Of a stretch of 64,000 bases of DNA, positions 10,685-20,006 are shown piece after piece; position 1 is the first letter of the stretch, and every line of letters begins with the position of its first letter. This DNA is from Camarhynchus parvulus. Its lineage: Eukaryota; Chordata; Aves; Passeriformes; Thraupidae. The translations under genes and the position numbers were made by a program. The notes below the pieces were generated by a model. It did not search any database, was not told the DNA's origin, and saw only the letters and a list, made by a program, of their open reading frames with translations. The stretch lies in contig NC_044572.1 of the NCBI RefSeq assembly GCF_901933205.1, positions 92,346,965 through 92,410,964 on the forward strand, written 5' to 3'.

Positions 10685-13600
10685 GTACGGCCGGGGCCGG
10701 CGGCACCGCGGGGCTGCCCGGCGGCGGCCCCTCGCTGCCAGCCGCCCCTGTGTTTCAGAGGGCGCTGAACGCCTACTTCGACCCGCCGCAGGACACGGAG
10801 GCAGCGGCGGGCGGGGCGGCCCCGGCCTGCGCGGACACCGGCACCTGGTAGGTGATGGGGACGGGGGGATGCGGCAGGAGGAGCGGGTCGGGGAGCGGAG
10901 CCTCCCGGGGGAAGGCAGGTTCCCCTCGGCAGGAAGACGCTGGGGCCCCCACACCCGGGGAGAGCTATCGCCGGGCCGAGGCCTAACTTGGGGAGCAGCG
11001 CTCCCCTCCCGCCGGGCATCGCACCTCGGCTGAGGTGCAGCGGGGCAGGTGGTTCCTGTTCCTTTTCTGCTCCCGTTCTCGTCCTTTCGCCACGTTTCTC
11101 TCCCGTGGAGAGGCTCTCACGCTTTTGGGCTGCCTTTTCCCTCTGTGGATCCTCTGGACTGGTGGATTGTGAACCTTTTGGAGAAGGCACAGGCACATTT
11201 TCTTCTCATTGCCTTGTGTTGTGCAGCGATACATATGCAGATTTTACCATACATACATTTGTATATGTGTAAATTATGCATATTTGTATTACAGCGGATG
11301 TATGCATATTTTTATTTCTATATATAAAATTGGCACATACATGCACACCTTGTTAAACATACCTGTTAAAGTTAAGATGTAAGATCTGTGTTTTACATAC
11401 ACCATCTCATAGCACACCTGGAGGGGGTACTGAGTGTACTGATCTGCATGTGGAATTGAACTTTTCCAGATCCATGCCGGCTGTGGTTTAACCCCAGATA
11501 CCCACTCACTTGAACACCCTGACTTACCATCACCTTCTCAGTGGGGTGGGAAAGAGAATTGAAAAAAAATATAAAACCCATGGGTTGAGGTAAAAACAGT
11601 TTTACCTCAGAAATAAAATTAATGATAATAATATAAAATTAACTGTAATGAAATTTGAGATAACAGAGAGAGAAAAATGGAAGCCAAGAAAGATAAGTGA
11701 TGCACAGTACAATTGCTCAGCACCCACTGACTGATGCCCAGCCCATCTCTAAGCAGCAGTTGGCTCCTCCTGGCCAATTCCCTCCAAGTTCATTCACTGA
11801 CCATGATGATTTATGGTATGGAATGTCCTTTTTGCCAGTTCAGGTTAGCTTGCCTCGTCATGTTTCCTCCCAGCTTCTTATGCACGTGGCAGAGCATGGG
11901 AAGCTGAAAAGCCCTTGTCTTGAGGTAGGCACTAGTTAGCAACAACAAAAACATTAGTGTGTTGACAACAGTATTCTGACCAGGTTTGCTTGGCAAGGTT
12001 TTGGTAGTGAGGGGCTACAGGCATGGCTCCTGTGAGGAGCTGCCAGAAGCTTCCTTTGTGTCTGACAGAGCCAAGGTCAGCTGGCTTCAAGGCAGACCCG
12101 CTGTGGAACAATGCTGTGCCCATCAGCGATGGTGGTAGTGCCTCTGGGATGATGTACTTAAGGTTAAAAAGTTGCTGCACCCAGCATCTGCAGCAGAAGA
12201 GAGAACTGGAAACAGCCCTGCAGACACCAAGGGTCAGCGAAAAAGGAGGGGCAGGAGGTGCTCCAGGTGCAGGAACAGAGATTCCCCAAGTGCAGAGCAT
12301 GGTGAGGTAGCTGTGCTCCTGCATGCCCATTGGAGAACCACAGTGGAACAGAGATCCACCTGCAGCCCAGGGAGGACTCCCCACTGCAGCAGGTGGGTGC
12401 CTGAAGAAGGCTGATCCCATGGGAAGCCCATGCTGGAGCAGGCTCCTGGCAGGACCTGGGCGCACATGGACAGAGGAGCCCATGTTTAACAGGTTTGCTG
12501 GCAGGACTTGTGACCCTGTGGGGAGCCACTTGGAAGCAACCTGTTCCTGAAGTGGGGAAAGAGTTGAACTCAAGTGCTTTGGATTTTGTTGGTTACCATC
12601 TGATTAGCTTACATCAGAATAGTAAATGTTATCTTCCGTCCATAAGGTGGAGAAAAAACCACTTCCTTTGCCTGTGTACCACAGTTCTGTACGACTGGAG
12701 CCTGTATGTTTTAGTTACTGTGCTTTTAAATGATGTTGAGATCCATACATGCTTTAATAGATAAGTGAGGCAGTCACAGATAGGTCAGTATTAGCATATT
12801 AACAAACAAATACACTCTCTTTAGCATTGACCTCACTGCAGATGCAACTACAAGTGCTGCTGGTGTCAACAGTGAAGACTCGCAGCAAAAAGAAGATGAC
12901 AGCAACTTCTCGCTGATCACCTGGAACATTGATGGGCTGGATCTGGGAAACGTGAAAGATAGAGCCAGAGGAATCTGTACATACCTGGCATTGTAAGTAC
13001 AGCCTCCTCTTTGTATTGTCAGGTGCCTGGATTCAACAGGAAAATAAAAAGGCTTCTTAATTTAAGAATTTACAAATCTTCATGTCCCAGTTATCTTAAT
13101 GTTAGATGCAACAGATCAATCACCCTATAAACCCTAAATAGCTGAGAGTTGTTATACTGACTGTAAAAGGTGTGAAGCTCTGCAGCATCCCAGAGGTTAA
13201 ATGTTTTGAGATGGCTACTTTAAAAGTCTGATAATGAGCAATATTGTTCAAATTGCAACCATACATCACAAACATAGTTCATAATTGCATCCTGTATATG
13301 AGACTCTTCTGGAAAACATGTCCCAAACTCACTTTGCAGCTGCTTAAGTTGAATTCCTCATGTTATGTAGTATATGAAACTCTAAAGGTTGTGGTAGAAG
13401 GAAGTCATGCATTTTATTACCATATTGGTTTCATGTTCCTAATGACAATTGTTTCTTCCCTTTTAGTAAGGGTGGTGTCTATGTGCTGCTAAATATAGTG
13501 CAGATGTATTTTTCTTTTTTAAAGAGCAAATTCTTACAAAACCTAGGAAAATGAGGGCAAGGTGCACCTGAAATCCCTGACTTTGTTCCATTTGGCCTTG

Positions 13601-15961
13601 GAGCGTTGCAGTACTACTTCTCAGTAATTAATTGAAATTTTTCTTGCCTTGCTGATTTCAGATACAGTCCGGATGTTGTGTTTTTACAGGAGGTCATCCC
13701 ACCACATCTCCCTCTTCTCCAGATGAAAGCAGGCAATTACACTATTATTCCAGGTAAGAAAATACCCTCAGGTCCTAAAGACAAAAACCAGAAAACAAAG
13801 GTTGGGTTTATTCTGTTTCTCTTGCCAAAACTTCCAACCATTTTAAAGAATATAAAGTGAAGACGGAAGCACTTGATGTTTCTGTGTCTTGGTATCAGCA
13901 TGTAGCTTGATGCAAATTATGCATGTGAAAAGCTTGCTTTTCTGGTGTTTTCCTTTGTATTTCTTTCTGCATTTTGAAAGACTGGTAGCAAGGGTAATCA
14001 ATAGTACCACAGATAAGTAATTTTTTTTTAGGTATCTGCATTTAAACAATCTGGAAAATTCAGACCATTATTATGCAACTTTTCATTAATGACTTAAAAA
14101 TCAACATACTCTGGAAGGTTGTGGTAAAAAGGTCTCTCAGAACCTTAACTGCTTTGTGGCTGTTCTGCTTTGGCACAGCAGAAGATGTCCTCAAACATTT
14201 CTTTGCTTGGTCCTCTGTAGGTAACATAGATGAGTATTTCACTGCTGTAATGTTAAAGAAATCGAGAGTGAAGCTACTGAAACATGACATAGTACCTTTT
14301 CCAACGACTGCCATGAAGAGGAACCTTTTAGTTGTGCATGTGAGTGAGTCAGGATGTACTAAGCAGCTGTACTTCTGCCTTCCAAACAGAAAATCCCAGG
14401 AAAGGCTTAACTGGCTTTTTCTCTGTGACAGTCTCAAAGAGCAGAAAAGCTTCTCCAAGCATACAAACACAGTGGCATTTGATACTGACAAACTTCAATC
14501 TTGTATGCAAGTTACTTACCATACTTTGCTTTCAAGTCTCATAACCTCTGAAAACAAAACTAAAAGCCTGTTATCTTTCTGTAAGCCCCTTTTCTTCAAT
14601 GTAAAACTAATATTAACCAGAGCTCTGACATTCAGTCATTTGCTTTGTGATGAGATTTTGTCTTAGAGCTTCTTATCGTGATGTGGATAGCAACACTGCC
14701 TCTTTGTTTCACACACAGGTGAGCATATCTGGTATTGAACTTTGCCTTATGACTTCTCATCTGGAGAGCACTAAAGATCACTCCAAGGAACGGATAAAGC
14801 AGCTGCAAATAGTGTTAAACGAAATGCAGAAGGAGTCTGAGTCCACCACTGTTATATTTGGAGGGGATACAAACCTCAGAGACAGCGAGGTAAATAGAAA
14901 TAAGCAACTTTGTTACTTAGAGAAGGTATTGTGACAAAATACCTTCTCAGGCTTTTCTGTTGTCTTTATGAGAAATTACCTGCTTAGGCAGAACAGAGAT
15001 AGTCAACACTTAAGATGTGGAACTGTGACTAAGTAGAAATAAGCGTTGTTTTGGCTGAGGTGATATATATGGAGACCCCTTCCAAATAACAAAATGCTTT
15101 AAGAACAATACTTGTATCTGAGCAGATGCAGGCAGATTTGATGGAAGTTTTGACTTCAGAAACATTTTGTCATTTTGAGAACCTGGTCTTTACTTGTTCA
15201 ACTTTCCAATTCTCAGAATCAATGAAGGAAGAGGGTGCTCTGGAGAAAACAGATCTTAATTTCCAGTCGTCAAGACAATCAAAATTAGAAGTAGTTTTTG
15301 GCTGCTGATACTAAAAGGAAAATAGGTGCATTATTACTAGAAGGTCAGAGTTTCACCTCTCCCTATCAAAATTCCATTGTGGTGAACTGGAATGACGTTG
15401 GTTTAGGAAACATGGTGTTGGCCCCTATACCTCAACATTTCAGAGCTGAGCATTTATTTTGGAACATGTTTTGGATTTAGAAAGTGCTACCGGAAATGGC
15501 CGTGCTTTAGAGTATCTGGAGAAATACCATAGTTTAGAAACATCTCCAAGATCTTTGATTTTTAACAACTTATGTTTTGCAGAAAAAAATCCAATGCTGC
15601 GACAACTCAGTTCTATTTTTTAAGGTAGAATTTGTGAATTCACTGTCCTGTGGAATTTTTTCCTTCCTTCTACCTTCAGGTTACTAAACTTGGTAATCTG
15701 CCTGACAACATCAAGGATGCCTGGGAGTTTTTGGGTAAACCCCAGCACTGCCGCTACACTTGGGACACGCATTCCAACACCAACCTGAATGCAGCCTACA
15801 AGTGCAAGATGAGGTTTGACCGCATTTACTTTCGGCCTGCAGTGGAAGGGGGGCATTTCATCCCACGAAGCATGGACTTGATTGGTTTGGAAAAACTAGA
15901 ATGTGGCAGATTTCCTAGTGATCACTGGGGCATTCTGTGTAATTTTGATGTTATATTATAA
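10499..15961 (+). CDS. TDP2: Tyrosyl-DNA phosphodiesterase 2, seven coding exons
   Basis: Removes topoisomerase 2 tyrosyl adducts from 5' DNA ends, allowing repair of abortive TOP2 breaks; nuclear, Mg-dependent (family knowledge). Coding exons 10499-10684, 10759-10847, 12825-12992, 13662-13753, 14221-14339, 14719-14889 and 15680-15961 join in frame to 1,107 nt = 368 aa (human about 362). A UBA-like domain spans roughly residues 34-72, then a low-complexity linker to about 118, then the exonuclease-endonuclease-phosphatase domain. Motifs seen: TWNIDGLDL with Asn126, LQEV with Glu158, TSHLEST at 230-236, GGDTNLRD with Asp268 and Asn270, YTWDT at 301-305, RFDRI at 320-324 and SDHWG with His357. 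These correspond to the known catalytic Asn, Glu, Asp and His. The start codon lies in a good Kozak context (GCAGCCATGG). No frameshift or lost key residue was seen. Confidence 0.97.
10685..10758 (+). other. TDP2 intron 1, only 74 bp
   Basis: A complete GT-AG intron of 74 bp, mostly G and C, inside the CpG island. It has a short pyrimidine run and CAG at the 3' end. Near the lower size limit for vertebrate introns. Confidence 0.9.
10759..10847 (+). CDS. TDP2: TDP2 coding exon 2
   Basis: 89 nt after a 74-bp intron; acceptor TGTTTCAG. It completes the UBA-like domain (RALNAYFDPP) and enters an Ala/Gly-rich linker. Donor CCTG|GTAGGT leaves two bases of the Cys92 codon. The linker part is less like human than the rest, so the 3' edge rests on frame and splice consensus. 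Confidence 0.88.
11482..11984 (-). mobile_element. Truncated solo LTR of an endogenous retrovirus (LTR family A)
   Basis: On the plus strand this starts TGTGGTTTAACCCCAG and runs through a T/A-rich part, a segment reading AAGTGATGCACAGTACAATTG near 11,695, a TGGTATGGAATGTCC block near 11,817 and TTAGCAACAAC near 11,936. I recognise this order from memory as a common avian LTR whose sense strand is the minus strand. It stops near 11,980, before the part that would be its 5' end, where the next LTR fragment begins. It carries no retroviral gene. Many substitutions suggest an old insertion. Confidence 0.75.
11987..12560 (+). mobile_element. Truncated LTR of an endogenous retrovirus (LTR family B)
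   Basis: Starts TGCTTGGCAAGGTTTTGG and continues with the U3-like segment CTGACAGAGCCAAGG near 12,063, CATCAGCGATGGTGGTAG near 12,121, and then degenerate repeats of a CTGGAGCAGG / GACC.TGTGG type up to 12,560. The reverse complement of the element at 49.8-50.9 kb has the same blocks in the same order, so both are copies of one family. The 3' part is missing here. Short open frames on both strands across it are shadows of the repeat. Confidence 0.8.
12825..12992 (+). CDS. TDP2: TDP2 coding exon 3
   Basis: Starts in the split Cys92 codon, continues IDLTADATT and an acidic linker, then the first strand of the catalytic domain with SLITWNIDGLDL (catalytic Asn126). Acceptor CTCTTTAG, donor GCATT|GTAAGT. 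Confidence 0.96.
12993..13661 (+). other. TDP2 intron 3
   Basis: 669 bp of AT-rich sequence with a GTAAGT donor and a TGATTTCAG acceptor. Nothing else recognised. Confidence 0.88.
13662..13753 (+). CDS. TDP2: TDP2 coding exon 4
   Basis: 92 nt encoding YSPDVVFLQEVIPP and onwards; Glu158 of LQEV is the metal-binding glutamate of the family. It ends in phase 1 at CCAG|GTAAGA. Confidence 0.96.
13754..14220 (+). other. TDP2 intron 4
   Basis: 467 bp, AT-rich, no recognised repeat. Confidence 0.88.
14221..14339 (+). CDS. TDP2: TDP2 coding exon 5
   Basis: 119 nt encoding the rest of Gly179 and residues 180-218 (EYFTAVMLKKSRVKL in the middle). The intronic TAG is followed directly by GTAACA. Donor CAT|GTGAGT, phase 0. 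Confidence 0.95.
14340..14718 (+). other. TDP2 intron 5
   Basis: 379 bp. It remains open in the TDP2 frame for about 100 codons past exon 5, but the predicted residues are not family-like. The intron begins GTGAG and exon 6 also begins GTGAG. Confidence 0.88.
14719..14889 (+). CDS. TDP2: TDP2 coding exon 6
   Basis: 171 nt, 57 codons, residues 219-275. Contains LCLMTSHLEST and the strand VIFGGDTNLRD with Asp268 and Asn270, the catalytic pair that positions the scissile phosphate. Donor GAG|GTAAAT is a weaker consensus than the others. Confidence 0.96.
14890..15679 (+). other. TDP2 intron 6
   Basis: 790 bp, AT-rich. Short open frames on the plus strand have no family resemblance. Confidence 0.88.
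15680..15961 (+). CDS. TDP2: TDP2 coding exon 7 and stop codon
   Basis: 282 nt encoding residues 276-368 and TAA at 15959-15961. Contains LPDNIKDAWEFLGKP, YTWDT, KMRFDRIYFR and FPSDHWGILC; His357 of SDHWG is the general catalytic histidine. The acceptor CTACCTTCAG is strong. Confidence 0.97.
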   Translation, partial: VTKLGNLPDNIKDAWEFLGKPQHCRYTWDTHSNTNLNAAYKCKMRFDRIYFRPAVEGGHFIPRSMDLIGLEKLECGRFPSDHWGILCNFDVIL

Positions 15962-16287
15962 AAAAGAAAAAAATACTTGCATCTTCAGCTTTTAGGTGAT
16001 TTATTCTTGTTTTTACAAAATTTTACCCTCTCAGTTTAAGGTAGGGCATATTTAAGTTTTCAACCCATTCTTTGTTCTTGGCTTCTGCAGGAATGGCTTT
16101 GTTTCAAGCCAGGTTTCCCTTTTCCTATTGTATGCATATTTTCTTGAATCATATTTATTTTTGAAAATATCTGCAAAACCAAACAAATTCTAGTTTTAAA
16201 ATGGCAGGAAAAACCTGTAAATACAATTCATAAACATACACAGTGATTTAAAAGACACTTTTATTTTGGCATGTATTATGATCTCAT

Positions 16288-16293
16288 AATAAA
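16288..16293 (+). terminator. TDP2 poly(A) signal
   Basis: AATAAA about 330 nt after the TDP2 stop codon, followed by a T-run and the GT-rich sequence TTTATTGTGCGTTCATTGTTTG at 16,322-16,343, the expected downstream element. This gives a short 3' UTR. Confidence 0.8.
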
Positions 16294-16319
16294 GGCTGCT
16301 TTTTTGTATTTTAAGACCA

Positions 16320-17165
16320 CTTTTATTGTGCGTTCATTGTTTGTAACCATTCCCATCATCCTTTATGACCTTGTCTTTTGTAGGATGTTTTATGTTGGCT
16401 TCTGAAGTTTGTGTTGAATGTACACGCCCCTTCAAGCAAGACAGTAAAGGAGCTGAGGAAGGAATGACTAGCTTCTCACAAAAGAAGGGTTTCTTAAGTA
16501 GAAACTGAACTACTGTTGGACAGATTTAAGAACAATATGCCTTCTGTTTCACATGAAAATTATATAGGCAGATGCATGGAAGTTGTTCACTTGGGATGGT
16601 GTACACCTACTTGGTGTTTATTAGCCTGGATATGAGGTTCAGATTAAGATGTGTTGTATTTCAGTGAGTTCTTATAAACTGCTGGGCAAAGGCTCAACAG
16701 CTCAAGGCCTTGCTGACTTTGCAGAAGATCAACCAGGCCTTCCTACTCTAAGAACTGTGTAGTCAATCTTGTAGAAGCTGTTGTTTTAGAGATGTGCAAT
16801 GCTGATTTAAAAGGGAAAGCCTCCTAACTTTTTGATGTGAAGTTCAGTGCACAGGCATGGAGAAGAAGGAGAGATAACCCGTCAGTGACATGAAGTGAAC
16901 GGAGTTTGACAGCCTAAATTCTTCTTTTTGTTGTTGTTTTTCTTTGGTCTTGAGCCCAAAGCTTACAAACAACTTATACTTTGCTGCACTACTGTGGTGT
17001 CTAGGTTCCACCTGGTAGCCAGTATGCCACCCAGCCACTGTCTCAATCCCCTTTCCCAAAGAGGTGGGAGGAAGAAATCAGAATGAAAAAAAAAAGCTCA
17101 CAGACACTTCCCAGTTATCCTCATGGGCAAAACAGACTTGGTTTGGGGGACTTGATTTGTTTTAG
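16320..17165. other. Intergenic sequence after TDP2
   Basis: No coding exon, repeat or RNA gene recognised between the TDP2 poly(A) region and the first CR1 fragment. Confidence 0.6.
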
Positions 17166-17169
17166 AAAC

Positions 17170-17402
17170 ACATGCAAGGAAGGAAGTTCCAGGAAGTTCA
17201 ACTGGAACATGAAGAACTTCTGTACTGTGCAGGTGGTTGAGCACTGGATCAGGCTACCCAGAGATGGGGTGCAGTTTCCCTCACTGGGGATATTCAAAAC
17301 TCACTCCTTACTAATGTGCTTCAGTGGACTGACTGTGCTTGAGCTGGAGTTAAATGGCTGCTGGTGTTCACTTCCAGCCTTCCCCATTATCACACATTGT
17401 TA
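17170..17402 (+). mobile_element. CR1 LINE fragment, 3' end of ORF2 and tail
   Basis: Reads as a decayed end of the CR1 reverse-transcriptase frame: KFNWNMKNFCTVQVVEHW at about 17,200-17,250, then RLPRDGVQFPSLGIFKTHS, as in the CR1 pattern of an N-rich stretch, an EHW.RLPR motif and SLEIFK. The 3' tail continues with a decayed version of the CR1 terminal region up to CATTGTTA. It is a 5'-truncated dead copy. Confidence 0.8.
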
Positions 17403-17419
17403 CAAAATTTGCAGCCAGT

Positions 17420-17525
17420 AAAAGCGTTTGACCGCTCTTTCAGTAAAGATATCCATCCTGATGTCCAGTCTAAGCCTCTCCTGAATAAGTTAACCAGCTC
17501 TTCCTCTTGTCACAGGAACAGGGAG
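17420..17525 (-). mobile_element. CR1 LINE fragment, opposite orientation
   Basis: The plus strand reads TTTCAGTAAAGATATCCATC, then GATGTCCAGTCTAAGCCTCTCCTGAA and CTCTTCCTCTTGTCAC, the reverse complement of the CR1 ORF2 3' region. It faces the preceding CR1 fragment tail to tail. Confidence 0.65.
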
Positions 17526-19983
17526 GCCTGAGGTAGGTGTGGTTTTCCTTTCATTCAGCAGGAGGCCCAGGTGACTTTACTAAACAAGCAAATAAGCCTC
17601 AGGATGTTAATTCATCTGCACAGAAATCAGCTGCAGAGATCTCCTGTTCTGCTTTCACTTCTTTAAACAGCAAATTCCTTTTATTAAAGGTGAAAGAGAA
17701 CAGCCTGTTTTGGGAAGGATGTCCAATCCTTGATTGCTTTCAACATATCCCATTATTTTATAATAACTCAGCTGCAAAAACAAGGAGGGAGAAAGCACTG
17801 ATATGTTTTTAAACTCATGTTGAGCCCATAATCTCTTCTTTCTATTCCAAAATAAATAATTCTATAAGAAAGGGAAAATAGGCACAACTGCCAGGATTTT
17901 CCAACTGTGCCAGGCTTTTCTTTCTGGGCTTAAAATGGGGCTGGCACAGATCACACATTATGACTCGCTCCATGACAATCTTGTTCCTTACTAAGCCTTT
18001 GAAGAAATGTCATGGGGTTTGTTGTCAGGGCTTACACCTCCTCCCCCTTCCTGGTAGTTCCAGCCAAAGGATTTGTGGGGAAGGTGAAGGCAGTCTGACT
18101 TTTCTAACTATGTTTGAGAAGGGACGAGTACAATAAACTCGTGTTTCATCATCAAGAAACACCAGATTATGTGTCCTTCTGTATTATGGCTGCTTTTGGT
18201 TATGTGGCTGCACCTTCTGGACTATTTTGGAAGACACGAAAGAGGCTGACTCCTGTTGTTCTGAAATAGGTTTTTGAATCAGGGATAAAAAAAGCATTCA
18301 GAGTAGTGTGTGGTGTATCTTGATGCCTAAACTCCATATCCCTTTCTAGCATTGGCTGATTCCTCCTTTGATCAGCAGTTTTTCCTAACCTTTGGAATAG
18401 ATAGTGGGGGGGGACATAAGAGCAAGCAAAGACATAACATTTGTATGGGCTAATTCATTTAATTATAATTATAAACAGTAGGTAAGTGGAAGATTCAATT
18501 CAGTGCAATTAGTGGTTAGTCATTCTTTTAAAATGAGGAAATTATGCATACATACTTTGAAAGCGTTCTTGAACTACAGAAGTAGTAATACTTTATAAGA
18601 AGACATTAACACTACATGTTTCACTGACTACTGGATGTGAAGCAATACATCTTTAATTAAATGTACTTTGAACCACTTAATAAGCATCTAAATTGCTGAC
18701 AATCAAGAGGAGTCAGTCTTTAAATTAATTTGCCTCTTAATTTAATCAGTGATGTAAAAGGTAAAATATCTGCTGAATACAGCAACTAAAACTTAAAGGA
18801 GTAGAAACAGCAAAGTTAAACCAAACAAAACATTTCTTGGCCTGCTGTAATTTGATTTATTTTCTTGATTCAGTAGCATGATATTATGGCATCTGTACAG
18901 CCCAAAGGATTTATACAAATGTGAATGTGAGAAAGTTAATAATCAACAGTAACCTGTACTTGTGGAAATCATGTACAATTGGAGGCATAATTTTATTAAT
19001 TCTTTGATCCAGTTATCAAGAGAAGCAATTTCTTCTGAGAATCCAGCCAGTCTTAAACAGTTCTACATGAAAAGAGCTTGAAGTTACTAAAAGAGAAGTT
19101 ATATACCTGGAATTAAATAAGAAAATGTTAAACATATAGGGAGTCAAATAATAAATAGATGTATTTAAAAAGAAAAATAAAAGGGGGGGGGGAAATAGGA
19201 GGTAAATTTCTCAGGGTTTTGTTCACTAAGGTTATAATAAATGTTCATTAATGAAGATGCGTAGATTTTATCTTTTTATTTCTTGAAGACAAAGCTTGTT
19301 GTGTAACATCAGCTCAGAGGAAAGAGACCCCCAGTGACTGAGAAGTCTTCAGTGTGGCACTGGCATTTGAGAAAGTAGGAGGCTTAAAGAGGAGGCACAG
19401 TGGGCCGAAACACTGCTTAATTGCAACAATTGAAATGAAAGTTACACTGTTTTTGCAGTGATAACACTTAAATTAAAGACAAAAAGGAAGGATTACACCA
19501 TGCCATTAGAACATTTTGTGCTACAATATTTCCTGGTACTGTTACTGGTGGGACAGAGGAGGTAATGAAAACCTACTTAGAAATCATTTGTTGAGGCAGA
19601 AGCTTAATCTGGACCTGCAAGTAGATACTGCATGCAAGTACAGCTGGAAGGCTGGACAAATATATCCAAGAAAGGAAACTCACTTTCTTGTGGCTTTTAA
19701 AAACTCTCCCAATTATTGAAAAATCAAAAAAAAAATCTGTCTCAGATGCCCTGGAGGTGAATGCAGTCATCCTTTTCAGTGTTGGCAGATACTTCCTTGG
19801 ACTGAAACAGGTCAGAATTTTTTCCATTTAGGATGGAAGGTGGTGGAACAGGGTCTTTCTGCAAAAGCACAAAACTATCTCACCAAGGTTTGGTAACCAA
19901 ACTTGTGCACGTTCCACATCTCCAAGCGGATGGCTGGCTTGTGAACAAGGCAGATAAGCAGGGAGAGCAGGGTTCAGGGTGCC

Positions 19984-20006
19984 CAGGGGGCTGCACCAGC
20001 CCCCTG
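19984..20006. repeat. GC-rich perfect inverted repeat
   Basis: Ten-base arms (CAGGGGGCTG and its reverse complement) around the 3-nt loop CAC. It would form a very stable short hairpin. No gene is next to it. Confidence 0.85.

Larger units (their letters stand above)
10100..11060. promoter_or_regulatory. CpG island over the ACOT13/TDP2 start region
   Basis: This is the only strongly GC-rich, CpG-dense stretch in the window; the remaining sequence is AT-rich and CpG-poor. It covers the first coding exon of ACOT13, TDP2 exons 1 and 2 and the start of TDP2 intron 2. Edges were judged by eye. Confidence 0.9.
10848..12824 (+). other. TDP2 intron 2
   Basis: 1,977 bp. About half is two retroviral LTR fragments placed back to back (11,482-12,560), listed separately. 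A region at 11,225-11,350 is rich in short TATG/CATA words. The rest is unremarkable. Confidence 0.85.

Noticed and set aside
10095..11234. Long overlapping open frames in several frames across the CpG island
   Set aside because: GC-rich DNA is poor in stop codons. The translations are Arg/Pro/Ala/Gly-rich, and the real coding exons there are fully explained by ACOT13 exon 1 and TDP2 exons 1-2.
14073..14666. 197-codon open frame around TDP2 exon 5
   Set aside because: Only the part from 14221 to 14339 is the exon; the rest is intron 4 and intron 5 read through in frame.
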